Origin: Ww85 sp963745765
Lineage (GTDB): Bacteria; Desulfobacterota; Desulfobulbia; Desulfobulbales; Desulfocapsaceae
Assembly: GCA_963745765.1 (NCBI GenBank)
Contig: CAVUYQ010000006.1
Coordinates: 27,820-91,819, forward strand
Direction: 5' to 3'
DNA length: 64,000 nucleotides
This document shows, piece by piece, positions 1 to 13,757 of the stretch. The stretch's first letter is position 1. Every line of letters begins with the position of its first letter. The notes beneath the pieces are model-generated. The model saw only the letters and a program-made list of their open reading frames with translations, did not search any database and was not told the origin of the DNA. Position numbers and translations under genes: made by a program.

Positions 1-230
1 TGCAGAAAGTTGTCTGGGGAGGTACGAACAATCCGGATCAGTCATACCTCGCCGATCTCAATTGGCGGGAAATTGTCACCCTGGCCCCGTTTCTCATTTT
101 TGTATTGTGGATTGGCCTCGGAGCGCAGCCGTTTATTGACATGATGGACACAAGTGTAACTGTTCTGCTGGATAACTTTAACGCGCATCAAGCACAGGCG
201 ATTGCTCTTGCCGGAGAACTGCTGCCGTAG
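1..230 (+). CDS. nuoM: NADH-quinone oxidoreductase subunit M, C-terminal end (partial)
   Basis: The window opens inside this gene. The frame starting at base 3 reads 75 residues to a TAG at 228-230. The visible part has one hydrophobic segment (TLAPFLIFVLWIGLGAQPF) and a short polar tail, as at the C-terminus of the proton-pumping subunit NuoM of respiratory complex I in the inner membrane. The identification rests mainly on nuoN following 36 bases later on the same strand, the usual order at the end of nuo operons. The remainder of the gene lies outside the window. Confidence 0.8.
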   Translation, partial: QKVVWGGTNNPDQSYLADLNWREIVTLAPFLIFVLWIGLGAQPFIDMMDTSVTVLLDNFNAHQAQAIALAGELLP

Positions 231-266
231 TTAAACGACAGAGGAAATCGATAAAGAAAGGTAAAC

Positions 267-1688
267 ATGATGCTATTTCTCCCTGAACTCAGTCTCCTGC
301 TGTCCGGCCTGATATTCTTCTTCGTCAGTCTTGCCAGACCGGACAGCCAAACGGTCAGAACTCTCTCCATCGGACTGGCAGCCGTGGTTCTGTTTATAAC
401 GTCGATCTGCCTCTTTCAGAACGGTTCGCTTTTTTTCGCTTCTTACCGTATTGATCTGTTCTCACAGCTTTTCAAATTACTCATAGCCGCAGCAACACTT
501 GCTGTACTTATTTTTTCAGGCCAGACTCCCGGTATCAAAGAAGATGCCAGGGCAGAATATTATCTCTTTTTATTCATGAGCGTGTTCGGCCTGATGATGC
601 TTGTTTCAAGTGTCGAGCTTCTCTCCATCTTCGTTGCGCTCGAGCTTTCCAGTTTTGCGGTCTACATCATGGTACCGATGCGCAAGACAACAGGCAACAG
701 CATCGTCCAGATGGAATCGGGCATCAAATATCTGCTCTTCGGCGTCATGTCAACCGGCTTTATGCTGTTTGGTATGAGCTATATATTCGGTCTTACCGGT
801 TCAACCTATCTTGATGAGATTGCAACCTCGCTCAGCTTTCTTTTCAATCAGCCGGCCGCGTTGATCGGTATGGTCATGATACTGTTCGGTTTCTTCTATA
901 AACTCGCTATTTTCCCCTTTCACTTCTGGGTTCCCGACGTCTACGAAGGAGCAGCAAATGAAACGACAGCCTTTATAGCCGCTGTTCCCAAGATTGCCGC
1001 AACGGCGCTTCTTATCCGACTCATTTCCATGGTAAGTGGTGAAGGCCAGGTAATCGTAAATATACTGCTTGTCTGCTCGATTGGTTCTATGTTTTACGGA
1101 AATCTTTCAGCCCTTGTGCAAAAGGATATCAAACGGATGCTTGGTTTCTCAGGTATCTCGCATGCCGGATTTGTTCTCTTTGGTCTGCTTACCTTTGGAA
1201 CGGCAGGGTACGCGATATCGCTCTATTACATCATGGGTTATGCGGCCATGAATCTGGCCTGTTTTCTGGTTATCTGCACGGTTGCAGTTAATGGTGAGAA
1301 TCTGAAAATTGACGATCTTGCCGGCCTTCACAAACGATCGCCGTTTCTTGCCATAACCCTTGCCACCGGTCTTTTCGCATTGGCCGGGATACCGCCTTTT
1401 GTCGGTTTTACCGGCAAATTCATGCTCCTGGTTAACGCCTTTAAACAAGGCTATACCATACCGGTTATCCTTGCCGCGATTAACACTGCTATCGCCATAT
1501 ACTATTACCTGTCAGTCGTTCGCGTCGCCTACTGTACCGATCCCGAAAGGGATATGAGCCCCGTTCCTCTGCCATGGCTTGGACGGGCAGCTGCTACCAT
1601 GCTGCTAATCACCATCGTGGTCATGGGGGTAATGCCTGGACGGTTTCTCAAACTTGCCTCAGCAGCAGTATCAACACTGCTGCCGTAA
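267..1688 (+). CDS. nuoN: NADH-quinone oxidoreductase subunit N
   Basis: A 473-residue, almost entirely hydrophobic protein with about 13-14 membrane segments, the normal size and build for NuoN, an antiporter-like proton-pumping subunit of complex I. Family features visible are an acidic residue in a helix near 126 (VALELSSFAVYIM), the Lys-containing helix GFFYKLAIFPFHFWVPDVY near 208-226, and LVQKDIKRMLGFSGISHAGF near 282-301. Two ATGs are adjacent (267 and 270), preceded by an AAGAAAGG ribosome site. It follows nuoM and appears to be the last gene of the operon, since the next 350 bases are noncoding. A complex I-like enzyme of a sulfur- or fumarate-respiring anaerobe would also fit. Confidence 0.95.
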   Translation: MMLFLPELSLLLSGLIFFFVSLARPDSQTVRTLSIGLAAVVLFITSICLFQNGSLFFASYRIDLFSQLFKLLIAAATLAVLIFSGQTPGIKEDARAEYYLFLFMSVFGLMMLVSSVELLSIFVALELSSFAVYIMVPMRKTTGNSIVQMESGIKYLLFGVMSTGFMLFGMSYIFGLTGSTYLDEIATSLSFLFNQPAALIGMVMILFGFFYKLAIFPFHFWVPDVYEGAANETTAFIAAVPKIAATALLIRLISMVSGEGQVIVNILLVCSIGSMFYGNLSALVQKDIKRMLGFSGISHAGFVLFGLLTFGTAGYAISLYYIMGYAAMNLACFLVICTVAVNGENLKIDDLAGLHKRSPFLAITLATGLFALAGIPPFVGFTGKFMLLVNAFKQGYTIPVILAAINTAIAIYYYLSVVRVAYCTDPERDMSPVPLPWLGRAAATMLLITIVVMGVMPGRFLKLASAAVSTLLP

Positions 1689-1841
1689 GCAGATAATAAC
1701 GTACACGCTCTTTCGTTCATCATGAAGATACCAGAGTGTTCCTGGTTATATCTCCAGCCGAGTCTCGTCCAGAACTGACCGGCATCAATCTCAGTCCCCC
1801 ACTTTTTCTTTGCCTCACATAAAAGAGGCATTATATCTTAT

Positions 1842-1968
1842 GATGGCGTCGTAAAAACTTCGATCTACTGCGTCGTGGAACTTTTTCCGGCACTCGGCAT
1901 ACTGCCTGTATGCCTTCGCACCTGAAAAACTACCACTCCTTGTTTATCTGTGTTTTTACTTAGCCATC
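1842..1968. repeat. Palindromic intergenic repeat, copy 1
   Basis: A 127-base element between nuoN and the protease gene. Its ends are imperfect inverted repeats (GATGGCGTCGTAAAAAC at 1842-1858, partner GTTTTTACTTAGCCATC at 1952-1968), and its centre is the palindrome GGCATAC-tgcct-GTATGCC at 1896-1914. There is no open frame. Two further elements with the same plan lie in the rRNA spacer. Such elements can fold into one long RNA hairpin. The rest of the 352-base gap (1689-1841, 1969-2040) shows nothing recognisable. Confidence 0.7.
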
Positions 1969-2040
1969 TTTTGGAGTGCAATAGACTTTTTACGAGTATG
2001 TCTCTTATGGCAACGTATAACTTCTTCTAAAAGAGTTTCT

Positions 2041-3279
2041 ATGAACATATGGCTTGTCTTCATCCTTGCTGTCATCATTATCCACTACCTGCTCGATACC
2101 ATCGTATCAATTGTCAATCTCAAGGCACTTTCCCCTCATCTGCCTGAAGAGTTTTCCGATACCTATGACCGGGAGAAATACAGCAAATCACAAGATTACA
2201 CCAAGGCAACGACAAAGCTTTCCCTGGTCGAGAACAGTCTTTCCACCGTCATCACCGTTCTCTTCATTATCGGCGGAGGATTCAACATTATTGACCGTTT
2301 TGCCAGATCGCTAGAGTTCGGCTCCATTGTCACCGGTCTCATTTTTACCGGCTGTCTCCTCTTTCTTTCATTTATGGTCGGCCTGCCGTTCAGCCTCTAT
2401 TCCACCTTCAGTATCGAGGAGCGTTTTGGTTTCAACCGTACCACCGCTTGGGTTTTCGTTACTGATACGCTAAAAGGGCTTGTCCTCGGCGTCATAATCG
2501 GAGCGCCCTTGCTTGCGGCTGTTCTCTGGTTTTTTGAGAACGTCGGAGCCTTTGCCTGGCTCTATTGCTGGGCCGGTGTCGTGTCTTTTGGCATTCTTCT
2601 CCAGTTTCTTGCACCCATCCTCATTATGCCGCTGTTTAACAAATTCACCCCACTTGACGAAGGACCTTTAAAAGAAAAAATTCTTGCTTATGCCGAAAAG
2701 GAACGGTTTGCTCTCAAAGGTATTTTCACCATGGATGGCTCCAAACGCTCAGCTAAACTCAATGCCTTTTTTACCGGATTTGGCAGATTCAGGAAAATTG
2801 TCTTTTTCGACACACTTCTGAATAAACTCGATGATGATGAGATTATTTCAGTACTTGCACACGAGATGGGTCATTTCAAAAACAGACACATCCTGAAAAG
2901 GATGGGTTCATCAATGCTCCAGACCGGGCTGATGTTTTTTCTTCTCTCCCTTTTTATTGAGAACGCAGGACTCTTCAAGGCCTTCGGCATGGAGCATTTA
3001 TCTGTGTATGCAAGTCTTATCTTTTTCGCTTTTCTCTATGCCCCTCTGAGCACCCTGCTTTCGATTTTTTCAAACTACCTGTCACGCATTCATGAATTCG
3101 AAGCAGATCGCTATGCCGCAGAAACAACAGGAAAACCGGAGGTCCTGGTTAACAGCCTGAAAAAGCTCAGTCTGGAAAATCTTTCCAATCTGACCCCGCA
3201 TCCGCTTATGGTTGCATTCAGTTATAGCCATCCTCCCGTCCTTGCACGTATCAAATCGCTCAAGAGAATGAAAATATAA
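2041..3279 (+). CDS. M48 family zinc metallopeptidase, Ste24/CAAX protease-like
   Basis: A 412-residue membrane protein. The zinc motif HEMGH (H274-H278) sits in VLAHEMGHFKNRH, and a downstream HEFEADRYA (about 351-359) supplies the third ligand glutamate. An N-terminal M48 extension domain with several membrane helices (about 1-20, 65-80, 97-120, 145-165, 175-200) matches Ste24p-type endopeptidases, which cleave within the membrane plane. In bacteria, which lack prenylated CAAX proteins, the role is usually membrane protein quality control. The length fits the family. The gene stands alone, about 350 bases after nuoN. Confidence 0.93.
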   Translation: MNIWLVFILAVIIIHYLLDTIVSIVNLKALSPHLPEEFSDTYDREKYSKSQDYTKATTKLSLVENSLSTVITVLFIIGGGFNIIDRFARSLEFGSIVTGLIFTGCLLFLSFMVGLPFSLYSTFSIEERFGFNRTTAWVFVTDTLKGLVLGVIIGAPLLAAVLWFFENVGAFAWLYCWAGVVSFGILLQFLAPILIMPLFNKFTPLDEGPLKEKILAYAEKERFALKGIFTMDGSKRSAKLNAFFTGFGRFRKIVFFDTLLNKLDDDEIISVLAHEMGHFKNRHILKRMGSSMLQTGLMFFLLSLFIENAGLFKAFGMEHLSVYASLIFFAFLYAPLSTLLSIFSNYLSRIHEFEADRYAAETTGKPEVLVNSLKKLSLENLSNLTPHPLMVAFSYSHPPVLARIKSLKRMKI

Positions 3280-3436
3280 GCTTTATTTAGCGCGTATCCT
3301 TGCCCCTTGACACTGTCAGGATTACTTTGTCTATTTGAGAATGACACGTTATCTCGATAATCACTATTTTCCTATCAGCAGACACGCATTGTACCAGGTC
3401 GTAACCATCCATTCTTGGCAGTGTAAGGAGCAGACA

Positions 3437-4378
3437 ATGAATAAAAAAGATTTCCGTAATCCACTCATCCAGTCAGGGGCAGTTCTCCTATTTGTTTTTC
3501 TCCTCATCTCAATCGTCGCAAACGCCGGAACCAATAGTATCATTGGCAGTATTTCCGCCCTATTCTCCGGACTTATCTCCGGTATCCTGTTTCTGTTCGC
3601 CCTGTGCGTGGCCATTATCATTTCTATTGCTGTCATTATTGGACTGTTCATCGCGGCCGTGTCTATTCATTCGGTCGACAAAGCCAGGGATATGTACAGT
3701 GGACTCAAGAGTTCACTTTGTTCCTTTTACGGTAAATGCAGTGCTGCAAGATCTCACGCACACACTGACAGAGAAAACCTGCACTCAGGCAACATCCAGT
3801 GCCCTGGTTCGGCACCAGGATTTGACGTATCGGAGCTTTTGCAGAAACTGCAAAATAGACTGGCAAGACTGGAGAAGGCCCTGATGGATATCCAGACGGT
3901 TCAAGCCGGTTCAGAAACACAGCTCAGTTCCCTGCATGAGGATATTAAAGATATCAAGGATGACAACTCATCCGATTCACTGACCCGGCAATTCAGTTCA
4001 CTGGCCGAAGCACAGCAGACCTTGCATCAAAAGATCACAAACCTCTCATCACGCCTTGATACCAATACCGATCAAATTGCTTCTCTTGATAAAAGAATCT
4101 CCAAGGATCAGGACCGTATCCAGGCGGAACTTGAGAAACTTCGCCAGAAAACCTCGGTACCTGATGTAATAACAGGAATTCTCTCCTATATCGATGTTCC
4201 TGAAGACAGGGAAAAGATAGCTAAAAAAGCAGAAGAAGCCGTATCACGCGGTATGACGTATACACAGATAGATGCCTTTTTTAAATCATCTCTGGCTCCG
4301 AAAGTTTATACTGTTCTTTCTGAACATCCACGCCTGACCAAGGATTTTTTGCGATCGGTGAAGAAAAAATTTGCTTGA
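3437..4378 (+). CDS. Membrane-anchored coiled-coil protein of unknown function
   Basis: I do not recognise this 313-residue protein. The start at 3437 is chosen because AAGGAG lies six bases upstream; an in-frame ATG at 3335 would add 34 unlikely residues. Residues about 8-30 and 37-75 are strongly hydrophobic (two or three membrane spans). A long, charged, heptad-like stretch follows (about 125-240), rich in Q, E, K and L with S/T, then a compact helical C-terminal domain (about 240-313, DVITGILSYIDVPEDREKIA onward). The architecture suggests a membrane-tethered structural or scaffolding protein. It is monocistronic, lying just before the rRNA operon. Confidence 0.7.
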   Translation: MNKKDFRNPLIQSGAVLLFVFLLISIVANAGTNSIIGSISALFSGLISGILFLFALCVAIIISIAVIIGLFIAAVSIHSVDKARDMYSGLKSSLCSFYGKCSAARSHAHTDRENLHSGNIQCPGSAPGFDVSELLQKLQNRLARLEKALMDIQTVQAGSETQLSSLHEDIKDIKDDNSSDSLTRQFSSLAEAQQTLHQKITNLSSRLDTNTDQIASLDKRISKDQDRIQAELEKLRQKTSVPDVITGILSYIDVPEDREKIAKKAEEAVSRGMTYTQIDAFFKSSLAPKVYTVLSEHPRLTKDFLRSVKKKFA

Positions 4379-4884
4379 ACTTTTTCAAGTCGTTGACACC
4401 GGGAAATGGTTGCATCCAAGCGCTGGTTTTCCGGCGTGTTTTGCCCCTGACCATTGCTGACTTGACTTACAAGTTGTAAATAAAAAGGGGTTCATTTTTG
4501 CCGGCGATCTTGCCTTGCAGGTTTTATGTACCTATCTTTAACGAAGCATCTATTGACAAGGGCGGCATGATCAAGTAGTGTGCCGCGGTCCTTGAGACGG
4601 GGAGAGATCTTCGTGGTGGGACAAAGAAGAGGCCGGGTCGATTTAGTTATTGACATAAGGCATCAGACATATTAATTTGACGCTCTTTCGCACTCCCTGT
4701 GAGTGCGCGGTCGCGGGGTACTGCCGGGGCCGTCACATGATCCTTGAAAACTGAATAACAACAACAGCAAACGGGCCCACGTGTCTTAGGACACAGTAGG
4801 GCATCTTTGTAATGTAATTCAAAGAGAGCTCTTATATAACATTAGCACTATATAAGTAACCGCCTAACGGCGGTCTAGGATATC
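4379..4884 (+). promoter_or_regulatory. rRNA operon promoter and leader region
   Basis: About 500 bases without a gene, directly upstream of the 16S gene. A possible -35 box TTGACA is at 4650-4655, with an AT-rich stretch (TATTAATTT, 4670-4678) where a -10 should be, but the hexamer match is weak. The part from 4734 onward forms half of the 16S processing stalk. The promoter assignment is inference from position and the TTGACA. Confidence 0.45.
4734..4777 (+). other. 5' arm of 16S rRNA processing stalk
   Basis: Bases 4734-4777 are nearly perfectly complementary to 6486-6523, just past the 16S 3' end; for example ACTGAATAACAAC here pairs with GTTGTTATTCAGT there. The two arms enclose the whole 16S gene, as in the RNase III processing stem of bacterial pre-16S rRNA. 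Confidence 0.8.
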
Positions 4885-6445
<1,561 letters not shown>

Positions 6446-6582
6446 TTAAGGAAGAAGCAGAACATAGAATCTGCAGGGGATTAACCCCGTTTGCGTTGTT
6501 ATTCAGTTTTGAAGGATCGTGTGCTGATCTTTTAACAGTGGAATGAACGAAGTAAAACCAGCAGCTAGAGGCTTTATAGTTA

Positions 6583-6702
6583 AAACCCGGGATTTTGGTT
6601 TTAGGCAAGGAGCGCGAGAAAAGCGCCCGCAGGCGTACGCCAGTACGCCGAGGACAGGTTTTCGAGTAGCGACGCAGCATAAAGCCAAAAGCACGGTTTT
6701 AA
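6583..6702. repeat. Palindromic repeat in the 16S-tRNA-Ile spacer, copy 2
   Basis: About 120 bases of imperfect inverted repeat. The left end AAAACCCGGGATTTTGGTTT mirrors the right end with its AAAGCCAAAAGCACGGTTTT, and the centre is GGCGTAC-gcca-GTACGCC (6632-6649). The size and central palindrome match the elements at 1842 and about 6963. It would be transcribed as part of the pre-rRNA and fold as a long hairpin. Confidence 0.6.
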
Positions 6703-6779
<77 letters not shown>

Positions 6780-6796
6780 CGTTTAGATTAAGAGAT

Positions 6797-6872
6797 GGGG
6801 GTGTAGCTCAGCTGGGAGAGCGCCTGCCTTGCACGCAGGAGGTCATCGGTTCGATCCCGTTCACCTCCACCA
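6797..6872 (+). tRNA. tRNA-Ala (TGC)
   Basis: 76 bases. The acceptor GGGGGTG pairs with CACCTCC (one G-T pair), the anticodon loop TTGCACG gives TGC, the T loop is GGTTCGATCCC, and CCA is encoded. It lies 17 bases after tRNA-Ile in the rRNA spacer. Confidence 0.98.
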
Positions 6873-6962
6873 TTTAATGTTGTTGTTATCCTGTTTGCGG
6901 TAGCAAAGCCTGTAAGCGATATGCTTATAGGTTTTCTTGCCTCAAAAGAGGAAGGCAAGTAA

Positions 6963-7066
6963 AAGGCTCCGAGATCAAGGACTGCGAAGTTCGACCGAGC
7001 GAGGCGTACGAGTAGTACGCCGCAGCGAGGGAGCGACGAAGTATGACGAAGAGATCGGAGATTTTT
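6963..7066. repeat. Palindromic repeat between tRNA-Ala and 23S, copy 3
   Basis: About 105 bases with partly complementary ends (GGCTCCGAGATC at the left, GAGATCGGAGAT at the right) and the central palindrome GGCGTAC-gagta-GTACGCC at 7003-7021. It has the same plan as the copies at 1842 and 6583, although the arm sequences differ, and no coding potential. Confidence 0.55.
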
Positions 7067-7087
7067 ACGAAGCATTGGTCTTTGATA

Positions 7088-7104
7088 ATTGAATAGTAGA
7101 GTAA
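7088..7104 (+). other. 5' arm of 23S rRNA processing stalk
   Basis: GAATAGTAGAGTAAA (7091-7105) is the exact reverse complement of TTTACTCTACTATTC at 10399-10413, just beyond the 23S 3' end. The pair encloses the whole 23S gene, as an RNase III processing stem does. Confidence 0.8.
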
Positions 7105-7233
7105 AGAAAAAATCCTCTGGGGTGACGGGTGCACCGGTCTTATCCTCGACCACCGCACCGTTTTGACGTCACGGGTACCCAGGGGTTACAGTAGCTGAGA
7201 ATTAATTAACAGATTAGTTTAATCAGGCTTTAT

Positions 7234-10374
<3,141 letters not shown>

Positions 10375-10427
10375 ATTTACCTGATTAAGCTGCTGTTATT
10401 TACTCTACTATTCGATTATTTAGAAAC

Positions 10428-10468
10428 TCTTGAACTTCTCTTTGGCTTTTCAAAGAGAAGTTCATAGA
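10428..10468 (+). other. Hairpin in the 23S-5S spacer
   Basis: GAACTTCTCTTTG (10432-10444) and CAAAGAGAAGTTC (10451-10463) form a perfect stem with a 6-base loop, extended by CTCT and AGAG outside. There is no T run, so this is probably an RNA processing hairpin rather than a terminator. Confidence 0.6.
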
Positions 10469-10543
10469 GCTTCTTATCCCCGGAGGGGGCGATTTTAGCC
10501 TGCCCCGGTGGATAGATATGATTTGAAGAACATAACAAGTTTT

Positions 10544-10657
10544 TCGGCGGTCATAGCGAGGAGGCTCCACCCGTTCCCATTCCGAACACGGTCGTTAAGC
10601 TCTTCTGCGCCGATGGTACTGCATGGGCAACTGTGTGGGAGAGTAGGTCACCGCCGA
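10544..10657 (+). rRNA. rrf: 5S ribosomal RNA
   Basis: About 114 bases. Terminal TCGGCGGT pairs with ACCGCCGA, with the conserved inner segments CCCGTTCCCATTCCGAACACGG and GGAGAGTAGGTC. It lies 170 bases after the 23S gene and before a strong terminator. Confidence 0.95.
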
Positions 10658-10671
10658 TTCTTTTTATAAAC

Positions 10672-10712
10672 AAAAACCCCCGTAACCGGCCCTGCCGGCT
10701 GCGGGGGTTTTT
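10672..10712 (+). terminator. Rho-independent terminator of the rRNA operon
   Basis: AAAAACCCCCG and CGGGGGTTTTT form a perfect stem around a GC-rich inner hairpin (CCGGCCCTGCCGG), followed by Ts. It lies 15 bases after 5S. Confidence 0.92.
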
Positions 10713-11192
10713 GCGTCCGGCAAGACTGGTTTTAGCTCTATTCTATACCGTGTAATTCGGTTTTACGATAGCGTTTATACCATGCAACCATGGGCAAATA
10801 ATCTGAATTTTCTCAAATTCCGGAGACGAATTTCCATGGGATTTCTCAACAAAGGTGCTATAAGGTGCCAGGAGTAGATAAAAGTCTATTACCCTTTAAT
10901 GCAGGTCTTAAATCATCATTTCACTTTATCGTTTGATTGATAAATAAACGATCTATTGAATTGATTGTCAGACAAGGTAAACGGCAGGAGCTCCTTGCGC
11001 TTCCCGTTTCAACGAGATTGCAGAAATATCAAAAAAAAGCGGGCCTGTGGGGTACCGTTTCACAAATAACACAAAGCATTGATAAGAATGTTATTCTCTA
11101 AAAAAAATATTGTTAGGCTCAAAAAACATACTGCTGTATAACAACCAGTGTTTATTTATTTGGATGAACAGGACTGCAACGAACGGAAAGCA
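10713..11192. other. Noncoding gap after the rRNA operon
   Basis: 480 AT-rich bases. I see no gene, RNA or clear promoter here. The downstream gene must be transcribed from somewhere in this region. Confidence 0.5.
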
Positions 11193-12431
11193 ATGATGAC
11201 TGATACGGCGAATTTCAATATCCTGATGTACTCCCATGACACCTATGGACTCGGGCATATCAGGCGAACCATGGCTATTGCTGAACAATTGCGGGAATAT
11301 GACACTAATATATTGATACTGACAGGGTCCCCCATTGCCGGTCGACTCAATTTACCCAAAAATGTCGATTATGTACGTGTCCCGGGAATGATCAAGAAGG
11401 CCAATAACGAATATTTTCCACTAACCATCAGAATAGACGCCAAGCAGGCACTAGATATCCGCCAGTCTATCATCATGGCTACCGTGACAACCTTTCTACC
11501 CGATCTCTTTATTGTGGATAAAGAACCCCAGGGTCTCAAACGAGAGGTGCTTCCGGCACTGGAATGGATCAGTCAAAATCTTAAGAAGACAAAAACGGTC
11601 CTCGGCTTAAGGGATATAATGGATGACGCCGAGACGGTAAAAAGTGACTGGATTGACAAGGATGTCTACTCAACGATCAAACAACTGTACCATGAAGTCT
11701 GGGTATACGGCAAAAAGGAGCTCTATAACCCCATTGACGAATACGATATTCCTGCGGATATCACTAAAAAATTACACTTCACCGGCTATATTCCCCGGCG
11801 GGTACCTCCAGCAGAAAAAGTCCAGGAGCTGCGACTTCAGCATAACGTGATGAAAAATGAAAACCTCGTTACCGTTACCACCGGTGGTGGCGGCGACGGA
11901 TTCATCGTGCTCGATTCATTTCTAAAAATGCTTGAGGAAATGAAAGAACGGAATATACTGCCACCCTTCCAGAGTGCACTTATTACCGGTCCTTTTTTAT
12001 CAAAGGACGAAAAGGACGTGATTCTGGAACGGGCAGCTAAACTTGGTGTCCATTCCTATGGTTTTTTTGCTGACATGGAGACCCTGATTGCCGCATCCGA
12101 TCTGGTTGTCTGTATGGGTGGCTACAATACCGTCTGCGAGACCCTGTCCATGAGCACGATGTCCCTGATTATCCCTCGGGAAACGCCAAGAAAGGAACAA
12201 TATATCAGGGCCAAAGCCTTCAAAAAGCAGAATCTGGTAGAATACATAAAATGGGATGAGGTCAATGCCCACACCCTGAAAGAAAAAATTCTGCTGATGC
12301 TGGTCAACCGGGAGCGTTATCAAAAGGCGATAGCCACCTTTGATATGGCAGGGATCGTAAACATCTGCCAACGGATAGCAAAATTCAGAAACGACAAAAA
12401 TGGCGACAACGGCGACACAAATGAGACATGA
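11193..12431 (+). CDS. Predicted glycosyltransferase, COG4671/MurG-like fold
   Basis: About 412 residues from the ATG at 11193; an upstream in-frame ATG at 11148 lacks a ribosome site. The N-terminal domain opens with MYSHDTYGLGHIRRTM, a nucleotide-sugar transferase signature related to MurG-type GT-B enzymes. The C-terminal domain has TTGGGGDGF, then VCMGGYNTVCETLSM, matching the donor-binding GGxxT/CE region of GT28-like enzymes. The substrate cannot be read from sequence; polysaccharide or glycolipid synthesis is a guess. The gene has no clear operon partner, with phosphofructokinase convergent downstream. A predicted glycosyltransferase is as far as the evidence goes. Confidence 0.8.
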   Translation: MMTDTANFNILMYSHDTYGLGHIRRTMAIAEQLREYDTNILILTGSPIAGRLNLPKNVDYVRVPGMIKKANNEYFPLTIRIDAKQALDIRQSIIMATVTTFLPDLFIVDKEPQGLKREVLPALEWISQNLKKTKTVLGLRDIMDDAETVKSDWIDKDVYSTIKQLYHEVWVYGKKELYNPIDEYDIPADITKKLHFTGYIPRRVPPAEKVQELRLQHNVMKNENLVTVTTGGGGDGFIVLDSFLKMLEEMKERNILPPFQSALITGPFLSKDEKDVILERAAKLGVHSYGFFADMETLIAASDLVVCMGGYNTVCETLSMSTMSLIIPRETPRKEQYIRAKAFKKQNLVEYIKWDEVNAHTLKEKILLMLVNRERYQKAIATFDMAGIVNICQRIAKFRNDKNGDNGDTNET

Positions 12432-12556
12432 TGCCGCTTTCACATTCCCCTGGTCACCGGATTGTCCTGCCCCGCTCTCCCCTCTTTTATCACTGAGTCA
12501 GCGTCTGTCTCCTTCCGACGATGACGTTGTGAGGACATAATGCAGCAAAAGCCTCC

Positions 12557-13687
12557 TCAATCGCCGAGACAGGTGCCGACGCTGCGAGCGCTTTCAAGCC
12601 AGTTGTGATCAAGGGGAACAACCTTGCGTTTGCCGACAACATCCTGCAGCGGCACCAAAACGGTACTATCTCCCCGCAACGCGATCATGTTGCCGAAATT
12701 GCCCTCTTCGATATATTTTACGCAGGAACTGCCAAGTCTGGTTGCAAGAACACGATCAGTGGCTGATGGCGTGCCTCCTCTTTGAAGATGCCCGAGGATG
12801 GTCAGTCGGGACTCGAGACCGGTCATCTCTTCGAGCTGCTGTGAGAGCTGCAGCGTATGGGTTAATCGTTTTTTCGTAAAGCTCAGATAAGCGTCCTGGG
12901 CTTTTTTCCGCGCCTTGCTGTCACCACTCTGCTTGGCCTGCTCTTTCCTGCTCGCCAACTTATCCACGACTTTTTTATCATCAATGGAAAGCGCTCCTTC
13001 GGCAATAACGACAATACTGAAATTATTACCGCGCTGTTGCCGCTGCCGGATTGCATCAGCCACAATACCGGTGTTGTAAGGAATTTCTGGAATAAGCACG
13101 ACATCAGCGCCGCTCGCAATTCCTGCTCCGAGTGCAAGCCAGCCCGCATTATGTCCCATCACCTCGATGACAATAATACGATGATGACTGTGAGCAGTCG
13201 AGTGCAGCCGGTCAATCGCTTCAGTGGCTATTTCCATGGCGGTATCAAAGCCAAAGGTTACATCAGTGCCATACACATCGTTGTCTATCGTTTTTGGCAA
13301 TGTCAGAATATTCAAGCCCCTTTCGGCCAGTCGAAAGGCATTCTTCTGCGTGCCGCCGCCGCCGATACAGACGAGTGCATCAAGGCGGTGTTTGTAATAA
13401 TTGTCGCAAATAACCTCGGTCATGTCCATCAGCTCTCCGCCAACGGGCATTTTATGAGGTTTGTCACGACTCGTACCAAGAATTGTGCCGCCAAGGGTTA
13501 ATATCGAGGAGAGCATGGCGCGGTCAAGCCGCATCACCCGATTCTCCATCAAACCGCGAAAGCCATCCTTAAATCCAACCACCTCCATTCTACCGGTATC
13601 AAAGGCCGATTTACCTATGGCCCTGATAGCTGCGTTCAATCCCGGACTATCACCCCCTGCCGTTAGTATGCCAATATGTTTATTCAT
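12557..13687 (-). CDS. 6-phosphofructokinase, mixed-signature type
   Basis: 376 residues from the ATG at 13687 (AGGAAGAAG upstream); an 18-residue upstream extension is unlikely. Phosphorylates fructose 6-phosphate in glycolysis. Motifs in order: LTAGGDSPGLNAAIRA near the N-terminus, CIGGGGTQKNA, LPKTIDNDVYGTD (catalytic TIDND) and VIEVMGHNAGW. In this family G at the position after the GGD/G motif indicates ATP use and D pyrophosphate, while K before TIDND is typical of pyrophosphate enzymes. Here G combines with K, a combination described for some ATP-dependent enzymes (group III), so ATP is the better guess. An insertion of charged residues near 235-260 is unlike E. coli PfkA. The neighbouring permease lies 70 bases upstream on the same strand, probably a separate unit. 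Confidence 0.88.
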   Translation of the reverse strand: MNKHIGILTAGGDSPGLNAAIRAIGKSAFDTGRMEVVGFKDGFRGLMENRVMRLDRAMLSSILTLGGTILGTSRDKPHKMPVGGELMDMTEVICDNYYKHRLDALVCIGGGGTQKNAFRLAERGLNILTLPKTIDNDVYGTDVTFGFDTAMEIATEAIDRLHSTAHSHHRIIVIEVMGHNAGWLALGAGIASGADVVLIPEIPYNTGIVADAIRQRQQRGNNFSIVVIAEGALSIDDKKVVDKLASRKEQAKQSGDSKARKKAQDAYLSFTKKRLTHTLQLSQQLEEMTGLESRLTILGHLQRGGTPSATDRVLATRLGSSCVKYIEEGNFGNMIALRGDSTVLVPLQDVVGKRKVVPLDHNWLESARSVGTCLGD

Positions 13688-13757
13688 TCTCTTCTTCCTG
13701 TATTTTCTCTGGTAGTGATGAACCGCTGCTGCATTTTGCACGGTAATTTATACAACC

